A program made the translations under genes and the position numbers. DNA of 64,000 bases from an uncultured Poribacteria bacterium (lineage in GTDB: Bacteria > Poribacteria > WGA-4E > WGA-3G): positions 3,652,506 to 3,716,505 of the forward strand of contig OX638316.1 of assembly GCA_951812525.1 (NCBI GenBank). The letters are read 5' to 3'. The number at the start of each line of letters is the position of its first letter. The first letter of the stretch is position 1. Positions 36,150 through 46,529 of this stretch are shown one piece after another. The notes beneath the pieces were generated by a model, which ran no database searches, was not told the DNA's origin, and worked only from the letters and a program-made list of their open reading frames with translations.

Positions 36150-36521
36150 CTACGGTTTTCGCGGCGGTCTCTCATCCACCGATGCCTCCTCCTTACCCAA
36201 CACCTCTACGAGTCTATATTCGTGTGAACTCGCATCCGCCCACTCATGACTGTACTCGTGAAGGCTAACTTTCAGCGTCCAGATAAACCCAGGTTCATAG
36301 TCAAATCCGCGTATACTGTCGTAGAAGAAAAACCACCGTTGAGCTTCCTCGTTGAACTCAAGATAGCAATCATTCCCGGAAAAACTTGGACATTCTGTTC
36401 TATAGGGTCCAATTGTCAGGATCTCTGTATTCGCAGCGCACCGTGAAATCCACGAACCGGCACAGGGATTCTTGAATTCTGCGTCGGGACCACATCCGAT
36501 GGAGAGGAGGAGCAGGGGCAA
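36150..36521 (-). CDS. DUF4377-like lipoprotein
   Basis: A 123-residue protein whose second half has the DUF4377 look: a Trp-Phe-Phe-Phe-Tyr-Asp stretch, GFDYEPGFIWTLKVSLHEY, then DASSHEYRLVEVLGKE. Residues PLLLLSIGC give a lipobox-like end of a signal peptide, with Cys at about 10 as the lipidated residue. The start is unclear: TTG 36521 leaves a very short leader, and in-frame residues upstream (ILLEIKQLLPIIL) complete a normal signal sequence but begin without ATG, GTG or TTG. It lies just downstream of the LamG gene in the same direction. Likely anchored in a membrane; role unknown. Confidence 0.6.
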   Translation of the reverse strand: MPLLLLSIGCGPDAEFKNPCAGSWISRCAANTEILTIGPYRTECPSFSGNDCYLEFNEEAQRWFFFYDSIRGFDYEPGFIWTLKVSLHEYSHEWADASSHEYRLVEVLGKEEASVDERPPRKP

Positions 36522-36582
36522 TATGATTGGGAGTAATTGTTTTATTTCGAGTAGTATCTTTCTGTCCTCTAATCGCCCGTTA

Positions 36583-37386
36583 TTAATGATAGGTTTTCAA
36601 TCTACCTGAAACCTCTTTAATCTCACCCCACCGAATAGTCAATTTACCTTGTGACGCTACATCCCGAGCAATCTTCAGAGACGCTATCAAGCCTTCCGCT
36701 GCGGCTGTTTTGACATCCTCTGGTTCAATCGCTGTGTTGCCGATGTACACTTCATCAATCAGCCCTTTGAACGGCGGACGACCAATAATCACCGGAATTT
36801 GTGGCGTTCCTGGGTCGATGTCTAACGGTACCTCTTTGTCAAGTTCTCCGTCGATATACGCGCGTCGAACCTTCTTGTCATACGTAAAAGCGACGTGATG
36901 CCATGAACCGTCAACGATGAGTCCGTCGCTATTGAAATTTCCTCGGTCCTGTAAGGCTGGTGTACCGAAGGCACAATGCAATCGTCCGTTGTTTTGATGT
37001 ACGAACATTGCGTAGTTCCGATTAGGCCAGGCATCCTTACCGACAATCATTCGCCAACCTGTGGCGATGTCTTCGACGTTGACCCATGCCATAAGCGTAA
37101 ACGTCGGAGTTGTAAATACATCATCGTGTGGAATTTCAATTTTGTCCGCACCGCTGAAGGAAAGTGCTTTTCCAAATTTACCATCAACGACTTTAGGTTT
37201 TCCAACGACTTGCCCGTCATGTCCATTCTCTGAAGCGTCTTTGACTCCTTTGTTGATGTCTTCGTCAAAAAGCCAGATACCCAAGATTGTATCTTCATCA
37301 ATTTTTGTGTTGCCTGAAACAGTAAACCCTAAGCAGAGAATTACACTCATTAACGCGATTGTAACTCGAGAAAATTGCTTAGCCAT
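36583..37386 (-). CDS. Secreted LamG/concanavalin-like domain protein with WG-K tag
   Basis: A 267-residue protein with a signal peptide (cleavage near TVSGN, residue about 26), a LamG/laminin-G-like jelly roll at about 35-220 (ILGIWLFDED, then SWHHVAFTYD, RAYIDGEL and GLIDEVYIG), and a C-terminal tail containing GKLTIRWGEIK. The LamG fold usually binds glycans or mediates adhesion. The tail is shared with the proteins at 40569, 46530 and 47197, which differ in their main domains. It starts behind AAAGGAGAAAG. Confidence 0.82.
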   Translation of the reverse strand: MAKQFSRVTIALMSVILCLGFTVSGNTKIDEDTILGIWLFDEDINKGVKDASENGHDGQVVGKPKVVDGKFGKALSFSGADKIEIPHDDVFTTPTFTLMAWVNVEDIATGWRMIVGKDAWPNRNYAMFVHQNNGRLHCAFGTPALQDRGNFNSDGLIVDGSWHHVAFTYDKKVRRAYIDGELDKEVPLDIDPGTPQIPVIIGRPPFKGLIDEVYIGNTAIEPEDVKTAAAEGLIASLKIARDVASQGKLTIRWGEIKEVSGRLKTYH

Positions 37387-37453
37387 TTTCTTTCTCCTTT
37401 GTTGCTGGGTCTAAGAACTGTGTGAAGAAATAGGTGGGATAATTAATGATAAA

Positions 37454-37472
37454 GTGCGGTTGGGAAACCGCA
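37454..37472. repeat. GTGCGGTTnnnAACCGCAC-type palindromic repeat
   Basis: GTGCGGTTGGGAAACCGCAC is a near-perfect inverted repeat just before the acnA stop side. Other copies are at 40310-40328 and 59445-59463. Confidence 0.65.
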
Positions 37473-37495
37473 CCTACCTTGGTTAGAAAAGTTAA

Positions 37496-40168
37496 CTAAG
37501 TAGACAAGAAATTCCGAATAACGTAATCCAGAATCCCACCGTGTTTGTAGTATTCTACCTCCACAGGTGAATCGATTCTAACTAACAGTTCCGTCGTCTC
37601 CGTCTCACCGTTTGCCCGAACAATCTTCATCGTTGCCATCTGCCCGGGTTCGAGATTGTCCGCAAATCCTGTGATACTGATAATCTCACTACCATCAAGA
37701 TTGAGCGTCTGAACGTTTTCGCCGTCTTTGAACTGCAGCGGCAGGACGCCCATCCCGATGAGATTGCTCCGGTGGATCCGTTCATAACTCTCCACGACAA
37801 CAGCCCTGACCCCTAAAAGCTTAGGTCCCTTCGCTGCCCAGTCGCGCGAGCTACCCATACCGTAGTCCTGTCCGGCAAAGATAACAGTCGGGACACCGTT
37901 TTCTTGATACTGGAGTGCGGCGTCATAGATAGTTGTCTGCGTGCCTTCTGGATACCGAAGCGTGACCCCACCTTCAACGTCCGGTGTCATCAGATTCCGA
38001 ACGCGACGGTTCGCAAACGTGCCGCGACTCATGATATGATCATTACCACGTCTGGAACCGTAAGTATTGAAATCGCGGGTCTCAACACCGCGTTCCTGTA
38101 GGTATTCCCCTGCTGGACTCGCTGCAGCGATTGCGCCTGCCGGAGAGATGTGGTCGGTCGTAACAGAATCTCCGAAGATACCGAGGATACGCGCATCTAC
38201 GACGTCAGAGATAGGCGCAGGTTCGTGTGAAAAGCCTTCAAAGAATGGTGGATGCTGTACATAAGTACTCCGCTCGTTCCACGGATAGAGCACACCCGTC
38301 GCACCGGCGAGTTCTTCCCATTCGGGTGCCTGATTGCCGATTGTTTCGTACATCTCTCGGAACGTCTGTCGGTCAACCGCTGCACCGATCATCTCAGCGA
38401 TTTCCTGTCGCGTGGGCCATATATCCTTCAGGTAGACAGCCTCACCTGCATCGTTGTGACCAATAGGCTCTGTAGAAAAGTCAATGTCAATCCGTCCGGC
38501 AAGTCCGTAAGCCACGACAAGCGGGGGCGACATGAGGAAGTTGGCTTTTATCTCTGGGTGTACACGCGCTTCAAAGTTTCGGTTGCCGCTCAAAACGCTG
38601 GCAGTGACAAGATTCTCCGCATCAATTGCCTCTTGAACGACATCATTGAGAGGTCCACTGTTCCCAATACAGGTCGTGCAACCGTAGCCTACGACGTTAT
38701 AGCCAAGTGCTTCTAGGTAAGGCAGCAAGCCGGTGTTTTGTAGGTATTCAGTGACAACACGTGAACCGGGAGCTAAGCTGGTTTTGACGTAATCCCGGAC
38801 ACTCAGCCCCTTTTCAACCGCCTTCTTAGCAAGCAGTCCTGCCCCAATCATAACGGATGGATTACTCGTATTCGTGCAGCTTGTAATCGCAGAGATAACG
38901 ATGGATCCGTGCGTGATGTCATTACTATCGCTATCCGCTTCCTGCACACCAAATCCGTCGTCCGCTACGGGACGCGAGAGCAATTCAGTAAACGTCTCTT
39001 TGACATCCGACAAAGCAATCCGATCTTGTGGACGTTTCGGTCCAGCGATACTCGGCTCGATGTCAGCAAGATTGATTTCAAGAACATCGGAGTACTCGAC
39101 ATCACCAAGACGTGGAATCCCGAATATGCCTTGTGCTTTGAGATAGGATTCTACCAAGTCTACATGTGCTTCATCGCGTCCAGTGAGATGGAGGTACCGC
39201 ATCGTCTCTGCGTCTGGGGGGAAGAATCCGATGGTCGCACCGTATTCAGGACACATGTTGGAGAGCGTCGCCCGGTCAGGTAGGGAAAGTGCTTCCACAC
39301 CTTCACCAAAGAACTCGACGAATTTATCAACGACTGCAGCGGCTCTAAGGGTTTGCGTCACAGTCAACACAAGGTCTGTTGCGGTTACACCCTCTCGGAG
39401 TTCACCTGTGAGGTGTACACCGAGTACTTCAGGCGTTAGGATATAAACAGGCTGCCCTAACATCGCTGCTTCTGCTTCAATACCACCGACACCCCAACCG
39501 ACAATGCCTAAGCCATTAATCATGGTGGTATGTGAATCGGTGCCGACAACGGTATCGGGGTAGGCGAGGGAATCTTCACTCATAACCACTTTCGCAAGGT
39601 ATTCCAGGTTCACCTGATGCACAATACCGATGGAAGGTGGGATAATGTTGAACTTTTCAAACGCCTGCTGCCCCCATTTCATGAATTCGTAGCGTTCTTT
39701 GTTACGTTCAAATTCCCGTTGGGTATTGAACTGAAATGCACTTTCTGAACCGTAGGCATCGACTTGGATAGAGTGGTCGATAACTAAATCGACAGGGACG
39801 AGAGGTTCTATCATACGCGCATCGCCGCCGAGTGCTGCAACAGCGGAACGCATTGCTGCAATATCGACAACCAACGGAACACCTGTGAAATCCTGTGCTA
39901 CGACGCGTGCCGGTTTAAACGGAATCTCCTCGGCTTTTGGGGAACGTGCGTCCCAATTCGCCAGATTCGTGACATCGTCTTCAGTGATTTGGTGTCCGTC
40001 ATAATTTCGCAATAATGACTCAAGTAGGATACGGAGGCTGACGGGCAACTTTGCGATTGAACCGACACCGGCTTCCGCTAAGGCAGGAAGCGAATAATAG
40101 GTGCACTCCTGTCCTCCGCTTTCGAGAGTTCGGCGTGTATTAAAAAGATTGTGAGCAGGGGTGGGCAT
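37496..40168 (-). CDS. acnA: Aconitate hydratase (AcnA type)
   Basis: An 890-residue citrate-cycle enzyme that interconverts citrate and isocitrate. The [4Fe-4S] cysteines are present: one in SCTNTSNPS near residue 428, and two in GCTTCIG near 494-497. The substrate-binding segment [11 protein letters not shown] lies in the swivelling C-terminal domain. Length fits the AcnA/IRP group. It is transcribed alone in reverse. Some AcnA proteins also bind RNA when the cluster is lost; nothing here tests that. Cytoplasmic. Confidence 0.97.
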   Translation of the reverse strand: MPTPAHNLFNTRRTLESGGQECTYYSLPALAEAGVGSIAKLPVSLRILLESLLRNYDGHQITEDDVTNLANWDARSPKAEEIPFKPARVVAQDFTGVPLVVDIAAMRSAVAALGGDARMIEPLVPVDLVIDHSIQVDAYGSESAFQFNTQREFERNKERYEFMKWGQQAFEKFNIIPPSIGIVHQVNLEYLAKVVMSEDSLAYPDTVVGTDSHTTMINGLGIVGWGVGGIEAEAAMLGQPVYILTPEVLGVHLTGELREGVTATDLVLTVTQTLRAAAVVDKFVEFFGEGVEALSLPDRATLSNMCPEYGATIGFFPPDAETMRYLHLTGRDEAHVDLVESYLKAQGIFGIPRLGDVEYSDVLEINLADIEPSIAGPKRPQDRIALSDVKETFTELLSRPVADDGFGVQEADSDSNDITHGSIVISAITSCTNTSNPSVMIGAGLLAKKAVEKGLSVRDYVKTSLAPGSRVVTEYLQNTGLLPYLEALGYNVVGYGCTTCIGNSGPLNDVVQEAIDAENLVTASVLSGNRNFEARVHPEIKANFLMSPPLVVAYGLAGRIDIDFSTEPIGHNDAGEAVYLKDIWPTRQEIAEMIGAAVDRQTFREMYETIGNQAPEWEELAGATGVLYPWNERSTYVQHPPFFEGFSHEPAPISDVVDARILGIFGDSVTTDHISPAGAIAAASPAGEYLQERGVETRDFNTYGSRRGNDHIMSRGTFANRRVRNLMTPDVEGGVTLRYPEGTQTTIYDAALQYQENGVPTVIFAGQDYGMGSSRDWAAKGPKLLGVRAVVVESYERIHRSNLIGMGVLPLQFKDGENVQTLNLDGSEIISITGFADNLEPGQMATMKIVRANGETETTELLVRIDSPVEVEYYKHGGILDYVIRNFLST

Positions 40169-40568
40169 CTGCTGACTCCTTTATTGTGTAGAAACTTTTC
40201 TAATATTTTACCACAAGTCAGTACTGTATTTCAATTTTTCCCTTAAAATCAGTAGTCGAGGTTTTTAACCTCGCTCCTTAAAAATAGATAGGTCTCCTTA
40301 AAATAGTAAGTGCGGTTTAGAACCGCACCGTATGTAGCGATTTATTATCACTGTAGGTGCGGTTTGTAGCCACCCCGTACATAATTTTTGCTGAAAGACT
40401 TCATCGTAGGTTGGGTTGAAACGCAGATGAAAACCAATACCTTATCACCTTGGATACATAGAAGAATCCAATATCAGCGTAATCTGTGTAATCCGCGATT
40501 CAGACAATTAACACCTACACTACCGAAATAAATTATTAATCTTCCTAAAACCTATCCAACGTACGCTA
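40169..40568. other. Intergenic region filled with short repeats
   Basis: Within 400 bases: a GTCGAGGTTTTTAACCTCGC copy (40253-40276), a GTGCGGTT palindrome (40310-40328) and half-copy (40352-40366), a GTAGGTTGGGTTGAAAC copy (about 40407), and an AATCCGCGATTCAGACAA copy (about 40480). No gene or promoter was recognised. Confidence 0.6.
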
Positions 40569-41330
40569 TTACTTTACCTCTGAACCTTTAAGGTCTCCCC
40601 AGCGCGTCGCAAGTTTGCCCTGCGGTTCCACCGGCAAAAACGTTTCAACACCATCGAGTATCAGGTCAATCTCGTCTTCATCTAAAGCACGAGTGAAGAC
40701 CGCCACATCATCCATAGCACCCGCAAATGTCTCACCACCTGAACCACCAAGACGGTATGTTACATTATTCCCTCGCGTCTCTTGGAAGTCTGTCTCAGCG
40801 ACTTTTTCGCCATTCGCATAAATCCTGAATTTCTCGCCGTCACCTAAAACGAGTACATGTGTCCACTGATCTTCTTCAACAACCCCTGGATCGGTTTGAC
40901 ACAGCACCGTCCACCCAGCGACCTGTCCGCGCCAAGAGAGGAGTCCTTGGTCTTTGTTAACAAAGAAAGTGTTGTGTCCAGAAGCAGTGGGCAAGCTCCG
41001 CCAAATATGTTCCCATGTGCTACCCTCGAAGTTGGGATTAATCCAAACAGAGATTGTAAATGGGTCTGCTTTAAAAATGTCTCCGTGGAGGGAATCGGAG
41101 GCCAGCAGCTCGACGTATGCTGCCGGATCAAGTTCAATAGCATCTCCGAATTTGCCCTTGATCCATTTAGATCCGCCCTCAATCTCGCCATCGTTTCCAT
41201 TTCCAGATGCGTCCTCTGCGTTACCGTCAAATGGGTAATAAGCCACCAAATCTGGATCTTCACCCGCAATGCCTAAAGTCGTGTTCATCAGCAGAAAGGT
41301 GACTACCAAAACTAACATAAAGACTTTCAT
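40569..41330 (-). CDS. Secreted LamG-domain protein with WG-K tag
   Basis: A 253-residue protein. The start at ATG 41330 (MKVFMLVLVVTFLLMN) is preferred over an in-frame codon 48 bases upstream because AAGGAG lies 9 bases before it and a signal peptide starts there. A LamG jelly roll follows (LVAYYPFDGNAED, then QWTHVLVLGDG, FRIYANGEKV and GAMDDVAVFTRAL). The C-terminus ends with GKLATRWGDLK plus four residues, the same tag as at 36583. Likely secreted or surface-bound glycan-binding protein. Confidence 0.82.
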   Translation of the reverse strand: MKVFMLVLVVTFLLMNTTLGIAGEDPDLVAYYPFDGNAEDASGNGNDGEIEGGSKWIKGKFGDAIELDPAAYVELLASDSLHGDIFKADPFTISVWINPNFEGSTWEHIWRSLPTASGHNTFFVNKDQGLLSWRGQVAGWTVLCQTDPGVVEEDQWTHVLVLGDGEKFRIYANGEKVAETDFQETRGNNVTYRLGGSGGETFAGAMDDVAVFTRALDEDEIDLILDGVETFLPVEPQGKLATRWGDLKGSEVK

Positions 41331-41449
41331 CGGAATCGCTCCTTTTTCGTCGTGTATTATTGATTGGAGATTGTTCAAGTTAGACTACATATTACCACGT
41401 CTGAGAGGGGAAAGCAAGCCGTAAAATAGGGGCTAATAATCCTGAAAAT

Positions 41450-41480
41450 CCTATAATCTTGTAAATCCTGATTCAGACAA
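41450..41480. repeat. AATCCTGATTCAGACAAA-type repeat
   Basis: A copy of the repeat also found at 5887-5927 and 59551-59590 (CTATAATCTTGTAAATCC, then TGATTCAGACAAA), lying between the LamG and glycosyltransferase genes. Confidence 0.6.
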
Positions 41481-41494
41481 AAAGACGCTACACA

Positions 41495-42685
41495 TTATCC
41501 CACAATCTTAGCATAAACCCCATGCAGCTTCTCACCAATGCTCCGCCAATCGTAATCCTGCTCCACGCGAGCACGTCCATTTTCACCCATCCGACGACGA
41601 AGCTCCGAATCCGTGAGTAGTCGTATAACCGCATCCGCAAAGACAGTCGGATCATCAGCAATAAAAATCTCCTCGCCATCTTTGAGATCTAATCCCTCAG
41701 CACCGACAGTCGTAGAGACAATCGCTTTCCCCATCGCCAACGCCTCAAGGATCTTCAGACGCGTGCCACTCCCGATACGCAACGGCACCACAAAGACCGT
41801 CGCTTCAGCGAAGTAGGGCTTGATTTCCGGTACGCGTCCTGTGACAACAACCCCTTGCCGTTCTGCCAACTTTTGCACACGCGCCGACGGATTCCCACCA
41901 ACAATCGAGAACGCCACATCGGAAACCTTCTCCTGAATCCGCGGCAACACCTCATCCGCAAAGAAGCCGACAGCATCCTCATTCGGATACCAATCCATAC
42001 TCCCGATATAGATAAGGTGTGCTGAGGCTTCGGTGGAGTAATCCGGAAGGTAATGCGTAATGTCTACACCGTTCGGAATGATCTCGATAGCGTCTTCCAC
42101 ACAGTGCTGTTGGAAGACAGCAGCATCAATATCAGAGGTACACGTAACAGCGTCGAACTTCGGACTGAGCACCCGTTCATAACGTTGAAATGCAAGCTGC
42201 TGCGTCCAATACACGAATTTATAGAATGGATTGGTGGTTTCACTACAGAGTCTCTGCCAGATTGCAGAATCGACATTTTGCTGTGAAAGCACGCTCGGAA
42301 GGTCTGTCTCTGTCTGGAACTGTGCCGTGTGGAACATCTCATAGTGGACGAGATCGAAGGTTTGCGCCGTGATCAACTCCCTGAATTTCTGTCGGTATGC
42401 AGGCACGTCATAACGGGCAACGGTGATGGGTTGTCTATTGAAAAACGCCTTAAGTAGTGTGCCAAACGATACACGCGGGAGCGTCGGCGCGTTCGGGACG
42501 AGGTGAACCTGAATCCCTAACCGTTGAAGTTCCGCTACGCCTTCTGCATCCGTTGCCTGTGTCTCCAAGGCGAGTAGCGTTACGTCGTTCTTCTCAGCAA
42601 TCTGTTTGAGAAGGTTAAAAACCCGAATGCGTCCGCCGTCGGTGAGTGGAAACGGCACGGTAGGGGATAGGAAAAGGATTTTCAT
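41495..42685 (-). CDS. Glycosyltransferase family 4 protein
   Basis: A 396-residue GT-B fold transferase. The N-terminal Rossmann domain starts MKILFLSPTVPFPLTDGGRIR, with the acceptor-side loop; the C-terminal domain holds the donor site GSGTRLKILEALAMGKAIVSTTVGAEGL (E-x7-E motif). The closest known type appears to be the sugar transferases found in exopolysaccharide clusters (TIGR03087-like), although no other polysaccharide gene is next to it. It is likely cytoplasmic or peripheral membrane, and the sugar is unknown. Confidence 0.92.
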   Translation of the reverse strand: MKILFLSPTVPFPLTDGGRIRVFNLLKQIAEKNDVTLLALETQATDAEGVAELQRLGIQVHLVPNAPTLPRVSFGTLLKAFFNRQPITVARYDVPAYRQKFRELITAQTFDLVHYEMFHTAQFQTETDLPSVLSQQNVDSAIWQRLCSETTNPFYKFVYWTQQLAFQRYERVLSPKFDAVTCTSDIDAAVFQQHCVEDAIEIIPNGVDITHYLPDYSTEASAHLIYIGSMDWYPNEDAVGFFADEVLPRIQEKVSDVAFSIVGGNPSARVQKLAERQGVVVTGRVPEIKPYFAEATVFVVPLRIGSGTRLKILEALAMGKAIVSTTVGAEGLDLKDGEEIFIADDPTVFADAVIRLLTDSELRRRMGENGRARVEQDYDWRSIGEKLHGVYAKIVG

Positions 42686-42778
42686 CTTTTAATTCTGTCC
42701 CCTGATAAGGGGGTATAGGGGGTTAAAAGAAGTGATGATTGTCTGTAGTGTACAAGTACTTGTAAAATCTACTATAAT

Positions 42779-43831
42779 TCAAGCATCCACAACAGCCGCC
42801 TCGTCGATGGCGATTTCCTGTTTGGCAGAATCAATGCGGACCTTCATGCCAATAGGGATGACAAACATCGGATCGGTATGACCGAAGTCCATATTCGTGA
42901 CAATCGGCATATCGTTCAAGCCGTGCTCCTCGCGAACGGCTTTACAGAGCGCATCATCGTATTTGTGGAAGGTCTGAGGATCAACGCCACCACCCGGTCT
43001 TCCGAGCAGGATACCACTAAGTCCCTCAAGTATACCCATCGCGCCAAGACATCTCACAAACTCTGTGAGGATCAAAGGCGGTGGTCCCCCTTCAGAGGTC
43101 TCCATGAAGAGCACAGCACCTTGAAGATCACCAGCAGCGGTGAAATAGTCAGTACCGCGAAGCCAATCTAATACCTCAACGCAACCGCCAAAAAGTTGAC
43201 CTTCAACTATCCCTGCGTCCTGATGAAATCGCCAACCGGTACACGGATTCAATTTTCGACGGATTGACTGGTTTTCAGGTTCCTCCCACGGCAGATATTC
43301 AACCGTCCAACCCGTGCGGTTCGGTTCAATGACGCCGAGCGGTTCCGTAGAAAAGAGCGTGCGACGGACAGAATCTACCATATACGGAAACATTCCGCCA
43401 TTTTCGGCAAATCCAGCCATAAACGAAGGACCGTAGAATGAAAGGATACCCGCCTTAAAGCAGGCAGCGTGCGATATAGTTGTATCCGAATAGCCCATGA
43501 ACACTTTCGGGTTATTTCGTATCAGATCCAAATCGACATACGGCAGCGTGCGGATCGAATCTTCACCCCCGATCGTTGAGATAATCCCGTCGATTGTCTC
43601 ATCAGCAAAGGCAGCCATCAAATCGTCGGCACGCGCTTTCGGATTTTTGGCAAGCCAGTCCGGATCGCGCAAGGCATGTTCCGTTTCGATAACCGTTACG
43701 TCGAATTCATCTTCAAATTGCTGTTTACCAATCTGGTGGCGGTGTGGCAGAGTGCCGGGACCACCCCAAGAGAGCGAAATCGCAGCGATACGGCTCCCGG
43801 GACGTAACATTTTCGGCTTTGTTTTAATCAT
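42779..43831 (-). CDS. LD-carboxypeptidase / MccF-like S66 peptidase
   Basis: A 350-residue serine peptidase of family S66. The nucleophile Ser is in MGYSDTT, the Glu in FMETSEGG and the His in DFGHTDP, so the Ser-Glu-His triad is present. Members cleave the L,D bond of murein tetrapeptides during recycling or detoxify microcin C-like compounds (MccF); length and motifs slightly favour the MccF type. The start at 43831 overlaps the stop of the upstream gene (ATGATTAA), so the two genes are coupled. No signal peptide; cytoplasmic. Confidence 0.9.
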   Translation of the reverse strand: MIKTKPKMLRPGSRIAAISLSWGGPGTLPHRHQIGKQQFEDEFDVTVIETEHALRDPDWLAKNPKARADDLMAAFADETIDGIISTIGGEDSIRTLPYVDLDLIRNNPKVFMGYSDTTISHAACFKAGILSFYGPSFMAGFAENGGMFPYMVDSVRRTLFSTEPLGVIEPNRTGWTVEYLPWEEPENQSIRRKLNPCTGWRFHQDAGIVEGQLFGGCVEVLDWLRGTDYFTAAGDLQGAVLFMETSEGGPPPLILTEFVRCLGAMGILEGLSGILLGRPGGGVDPQTFHKYDDALCKAVREEHGLNDMPIVTNMDFGHTDPMFVIPIGMKVRIDSAKQEIAIDEAAVVDA

Positions 43832-44897
43832 TGGGAATCCCGACTTTGTCTTTGAGTCTGTCGATGAGTACAAGCAAGCGTTCTTTGGCTATCTGGCGTG
43901 AGCTAAGGGTCGGCGGAGGTGGCAGGAAAAGCGTACCACGTTCTCTTTGCACCCAACCTTTTGTGTTGTCATCGATCTTAACGCGAAGCCATTTACTGTC
44001 AAGGTTCAGATAAACTTTCAACCGATCGGTCCCACTTAAGATGTCATATTTTAGTGGGGGACTGTTTATCGTCCAACTCTCACCGTCTTTCGCTACCGAT
44101 ACCTGTGCCCGTCGTGATAGCGGTAGGTTTTCCTTCACGAATGCTTGAATTAATTCCGCCGGTAACTTGCCTGCCGAAAGGGAAGACGCGAATGCTGAGT
44201 CTGTCTCAAACAGGAAGGTAAGAATTGTAAACTTTGATAGTTGATAGACGTGCAGTTTCCCTTCCGTACTCTCAAATCTGTAAGACTGTTTATGTTTATT
44301 ATCTGTAATAATCCACTGTCTGTTTTTCTTTTTAAGCGAGACTTCCAAATCTGTAGAAAGCGTGATTTTGTTAGCATCAAGTGCTTCTTTTAGATCTGGC
44401 AGGTAGACGCCAACGTTGTTTTCTGTTCTCACGACTGTATAGGCACCACCCGTAGCATCTCTGAGCAACCACTCCTCGCCAGTTAGAAGGACTTCAATAG
44501 GAGAGGCACTCGGACGGATCCGAATGTCTTTTGTTAGATCGGAAAACATCTTTTGCCAATCAGTCGCCGTTTTCAGGGAGGTGTCCAAATCTTTTGCTTT
44601 CAACGTTGCGCGATGTCCCAACGACGCATTGAACAGGAGTTCACGCGCTAATTTTCCGCTATTCAAATTGCTAATGTATTGCGGATCGAGACTAAACCGA
44701 TACACATCTTTGGTGTACACGATCGGTTTTGAATCGACTGTCGGTCTTCCGCGGAGTGCTGTACGGGTGTGAATTTGGAGTTTCGGGGACTCTGTCTGTT
44801 CAACTGTCGGTGCTTGGAGGAGATAGATACTGATGCCGAAACCGATTACGAGGATAAAGATGATCAGGAATATCAGACTTTTCAAAAGCGCTTTCAT
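43824..44897 (-). CDS. Membrane-anchored protein of unknown function with internal repeats
   Basis: A 357-residue protein with one N-terminal transmembrane segment (LKSLIFLIIFILVIGFGISIY, residues about 5-25) and a large extracytoplasmic part. Internal repeats contain a [LS]-x-[SA]-G-K-L-x-x-E-L helix followed by a beta hairpin (LNSGKLARELL, SLSAGKLPAELI), and there is a short SH3-like stretch near the C-terminus (WLRVKIDDNTKGWV). It overlaps the LD-carboxypeptidase gene downstream, so a link with the cell wall is plausible. No family name can be given. Confidence 0.6.
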   Translation of the reverse strand: MKALLKSLIFLIIFILVIGFGISIYLLQAPTVEQTESPKLQIHTRTALRGRPTVDSKPIVYTKDVYRFSLDPQYISNLNSGKLARELLFNASLGHRATLKAKDLDTSLKTATDWQKMFSDLTKDIRIRPSASPIEVLLTGEEWLLRDATGGAYTVVRTENNVGVYLPDLKEALDANKITLSTDLEVSLKKKNRQWIITDNKHKQSYRFESTEGKLHVYQLSKFTILTFLFETDSAFASSLSAGKLPAELIQAFVKENLPLSRRAQVSVAKDGESWTINSPPLKYDILSGTDRLKVYLNLDSKWLRVKIDDNTKGWVQRERGTLFLPPPPTLSSRQIAKERLLVLIDRLKDKVGIPND

Positions 44898-45157
44898 ATT
44901 TTCGTCCTATTGCTGAAAGGAATGTGTAAGCTTTGTTTCGTTAAACAGATATTGAGGATAAACCCACCCGGCAGGTCTGTTTCCTAACTGCGCCGGTCAC
45001 AAGGTCTAAGTGATTCTAAAATCTACACATGTTAAACAGATATTATAAGAAATCGGTTGACATTTAGTTGTCGAAAGTCCACAATTAACTTCAGAATATC
45101 TTATTGTTTTGTTTATTGTCTATTGTCCATTTATTATTGACCGTGAGTTCAAAATCT

Positions 45158-46456
45158 ATGCAAGACTTAAATCCTATAGCAATTGAACTAAACGAACAGA
45201 TTCATACCTCCGCTCCTTCAGTTTTCAGACTACTCTCTGAGTTAGGGAAACGTATCTACTTACCGAAGGGTATCTTGAGCCAGACAGCGGAAGCGAGTAC
45301 AAAAGCACATCGTTTCAATGCCACGCGTGCGATCGCCTCGGAAGATGGCGACATGATGCATCTCGCCGTTTCACGGGAACTGGTGCCTGAACTCACACTT
45401 GAGGGGGTCTACGGGTACGCACCCGTCCTCGGACAACCTGAATTACGAGATGCATGGAAAACCCATCTTTTGAAAGAAAATCCTTCGTTCGCTGAGGCAA
45501 CGCTGAGTTTACCAATTGTGACGAGTGGTATGACGCACGGGTTTAGTTTAATTGCTGAACTTTTTGTGGATAGCGGAGACACGCTTGTGCTCCCCGATAT
45601 GATCTGGGGAAATTATCGACTCATCTTCCAGACGAAGGCGAGTGCAGCTATTCAAACCTATCCATTCTTCAACGCTGCGAACGGCTTTAATACGCGCGAG
45701 TTTCGAGAGACGCTTACCAACGCCACCGGTGAAAAGTTACTGGTTCTCCTGAATTTTCCACATAATCCCACCGGCTACGCGATTAATCGAGTAGAAGCGC
45801 AACAGATTGTCGATGCAATTGTGGCGCGTGCCGACACCGACTGTCACATCCTTGTTATGATTGACGATGCTTATGCAGGGTTGTGGTATGACGCATCAGT
45901 GATGCACGAATCGCTTTTCGGACTGTTGGCCGGGTGCCATCCGAATGTGGTGCCTGTCAAGATAGACGGTGCCACGAAAGAGGAATACGCGTGGGGTTTG
46001 CGGGTGGCTTTTATTACCTTTGGACTTGAAGAGGCGACAATGCAGCCACTCGAACAGAAACTCAGTGGGCTGATCCGAGCGGATACCTCCGGTGCATCAC
46101 AGGTCTCCCAGACGCTTATCCTTGAAGCAATGAAAGCACACGGTTATGCTGAACAGAAACAGCGGAACTATGAAATCCTCAAGGAACGTGCATTGAAGGT
46201 AAAAGAAGTTGCGTCCGATTCTCGGTATGCGAAATTGTGGAAGATGTACCCAAGCCACGCAGGTTATTTCGCATGCCTCGACCTAAAATCTGCGAACGCT
46301 GAGTTGGTCCGACAGCATCTACTTGACCAACACGGTATCGGCACAATCGCACTCGGCGAAACAGGGCTGCGGGTGGCTTATTCATGCCTTGAAAAATTCG
46401 ATATTGAAACGGTTTTCGCTGTAATCGCGCAAGTGGTTCAAGAGTGTAGCGCGTAG
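45158..46456 (+). CDS. Pyridoxal-phosphate-dependent aminotransferase class I/II
   Basis: About 432 residues from ATG 45158 (MQDLNPIAIELNEQI). An in-frame codon 54 bases upstream is unlikely, because the residues it adds (MFCLLSIVHLLLTVSS) look like noise from AT-rich sequence. The fold type I features are present: YGYAPVLGQPELR, NFPHNPTGY, IDDAYAGLWY, and the PLP Lys in KIDGATKEEYAWGLR. The C-terminal RVAYSCL segment supplies the substrate Arg. The substrate is unknown. Confidence 0.9.
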   Translation: MQDLNPIAIELNEQIHTSAPSVFRLLSELGKRIYLPKGILSQTAEASTKAHRFNATRAIASEDGDMMHLAVSRELVPELTLEGVYGYAPVLGQPELRDAWKTHLLKENPSFAEATLSLPIVTSGMTHGFSLIAELFVDSGDTLVLPDMIWGNYRLIFQTKASAAIQTYPFFNAANGFNTREFRETLTNATGEKLLVLLNFPHNPTGYAINRVEAQQIVDAIVARADTDCHILVMIDDAYAGLWYDASVMHESLFGLLAGCHPNVVPVKIDGATKEEYAWGLRVAFITFGLEEATMQPLEQKLSGLIRADTSGASQVSQTLILEAMKAHGYAEQKQRNYEILKERALKVKEVASDSRYAKLWKMYPSHAGYFACLDLKSANAELVRQHLLDQHGIGTIALGETGLRVAYSCLEKFDIETVFAVIAQVVQECSA

Positions 46457-46529
46457 GTTGGATTGAACACAGTGAAACCCAACGCTTCATAGCATTCGTG
46501 TAGTTACGGCGTTGGGCTTCACGCACTGT

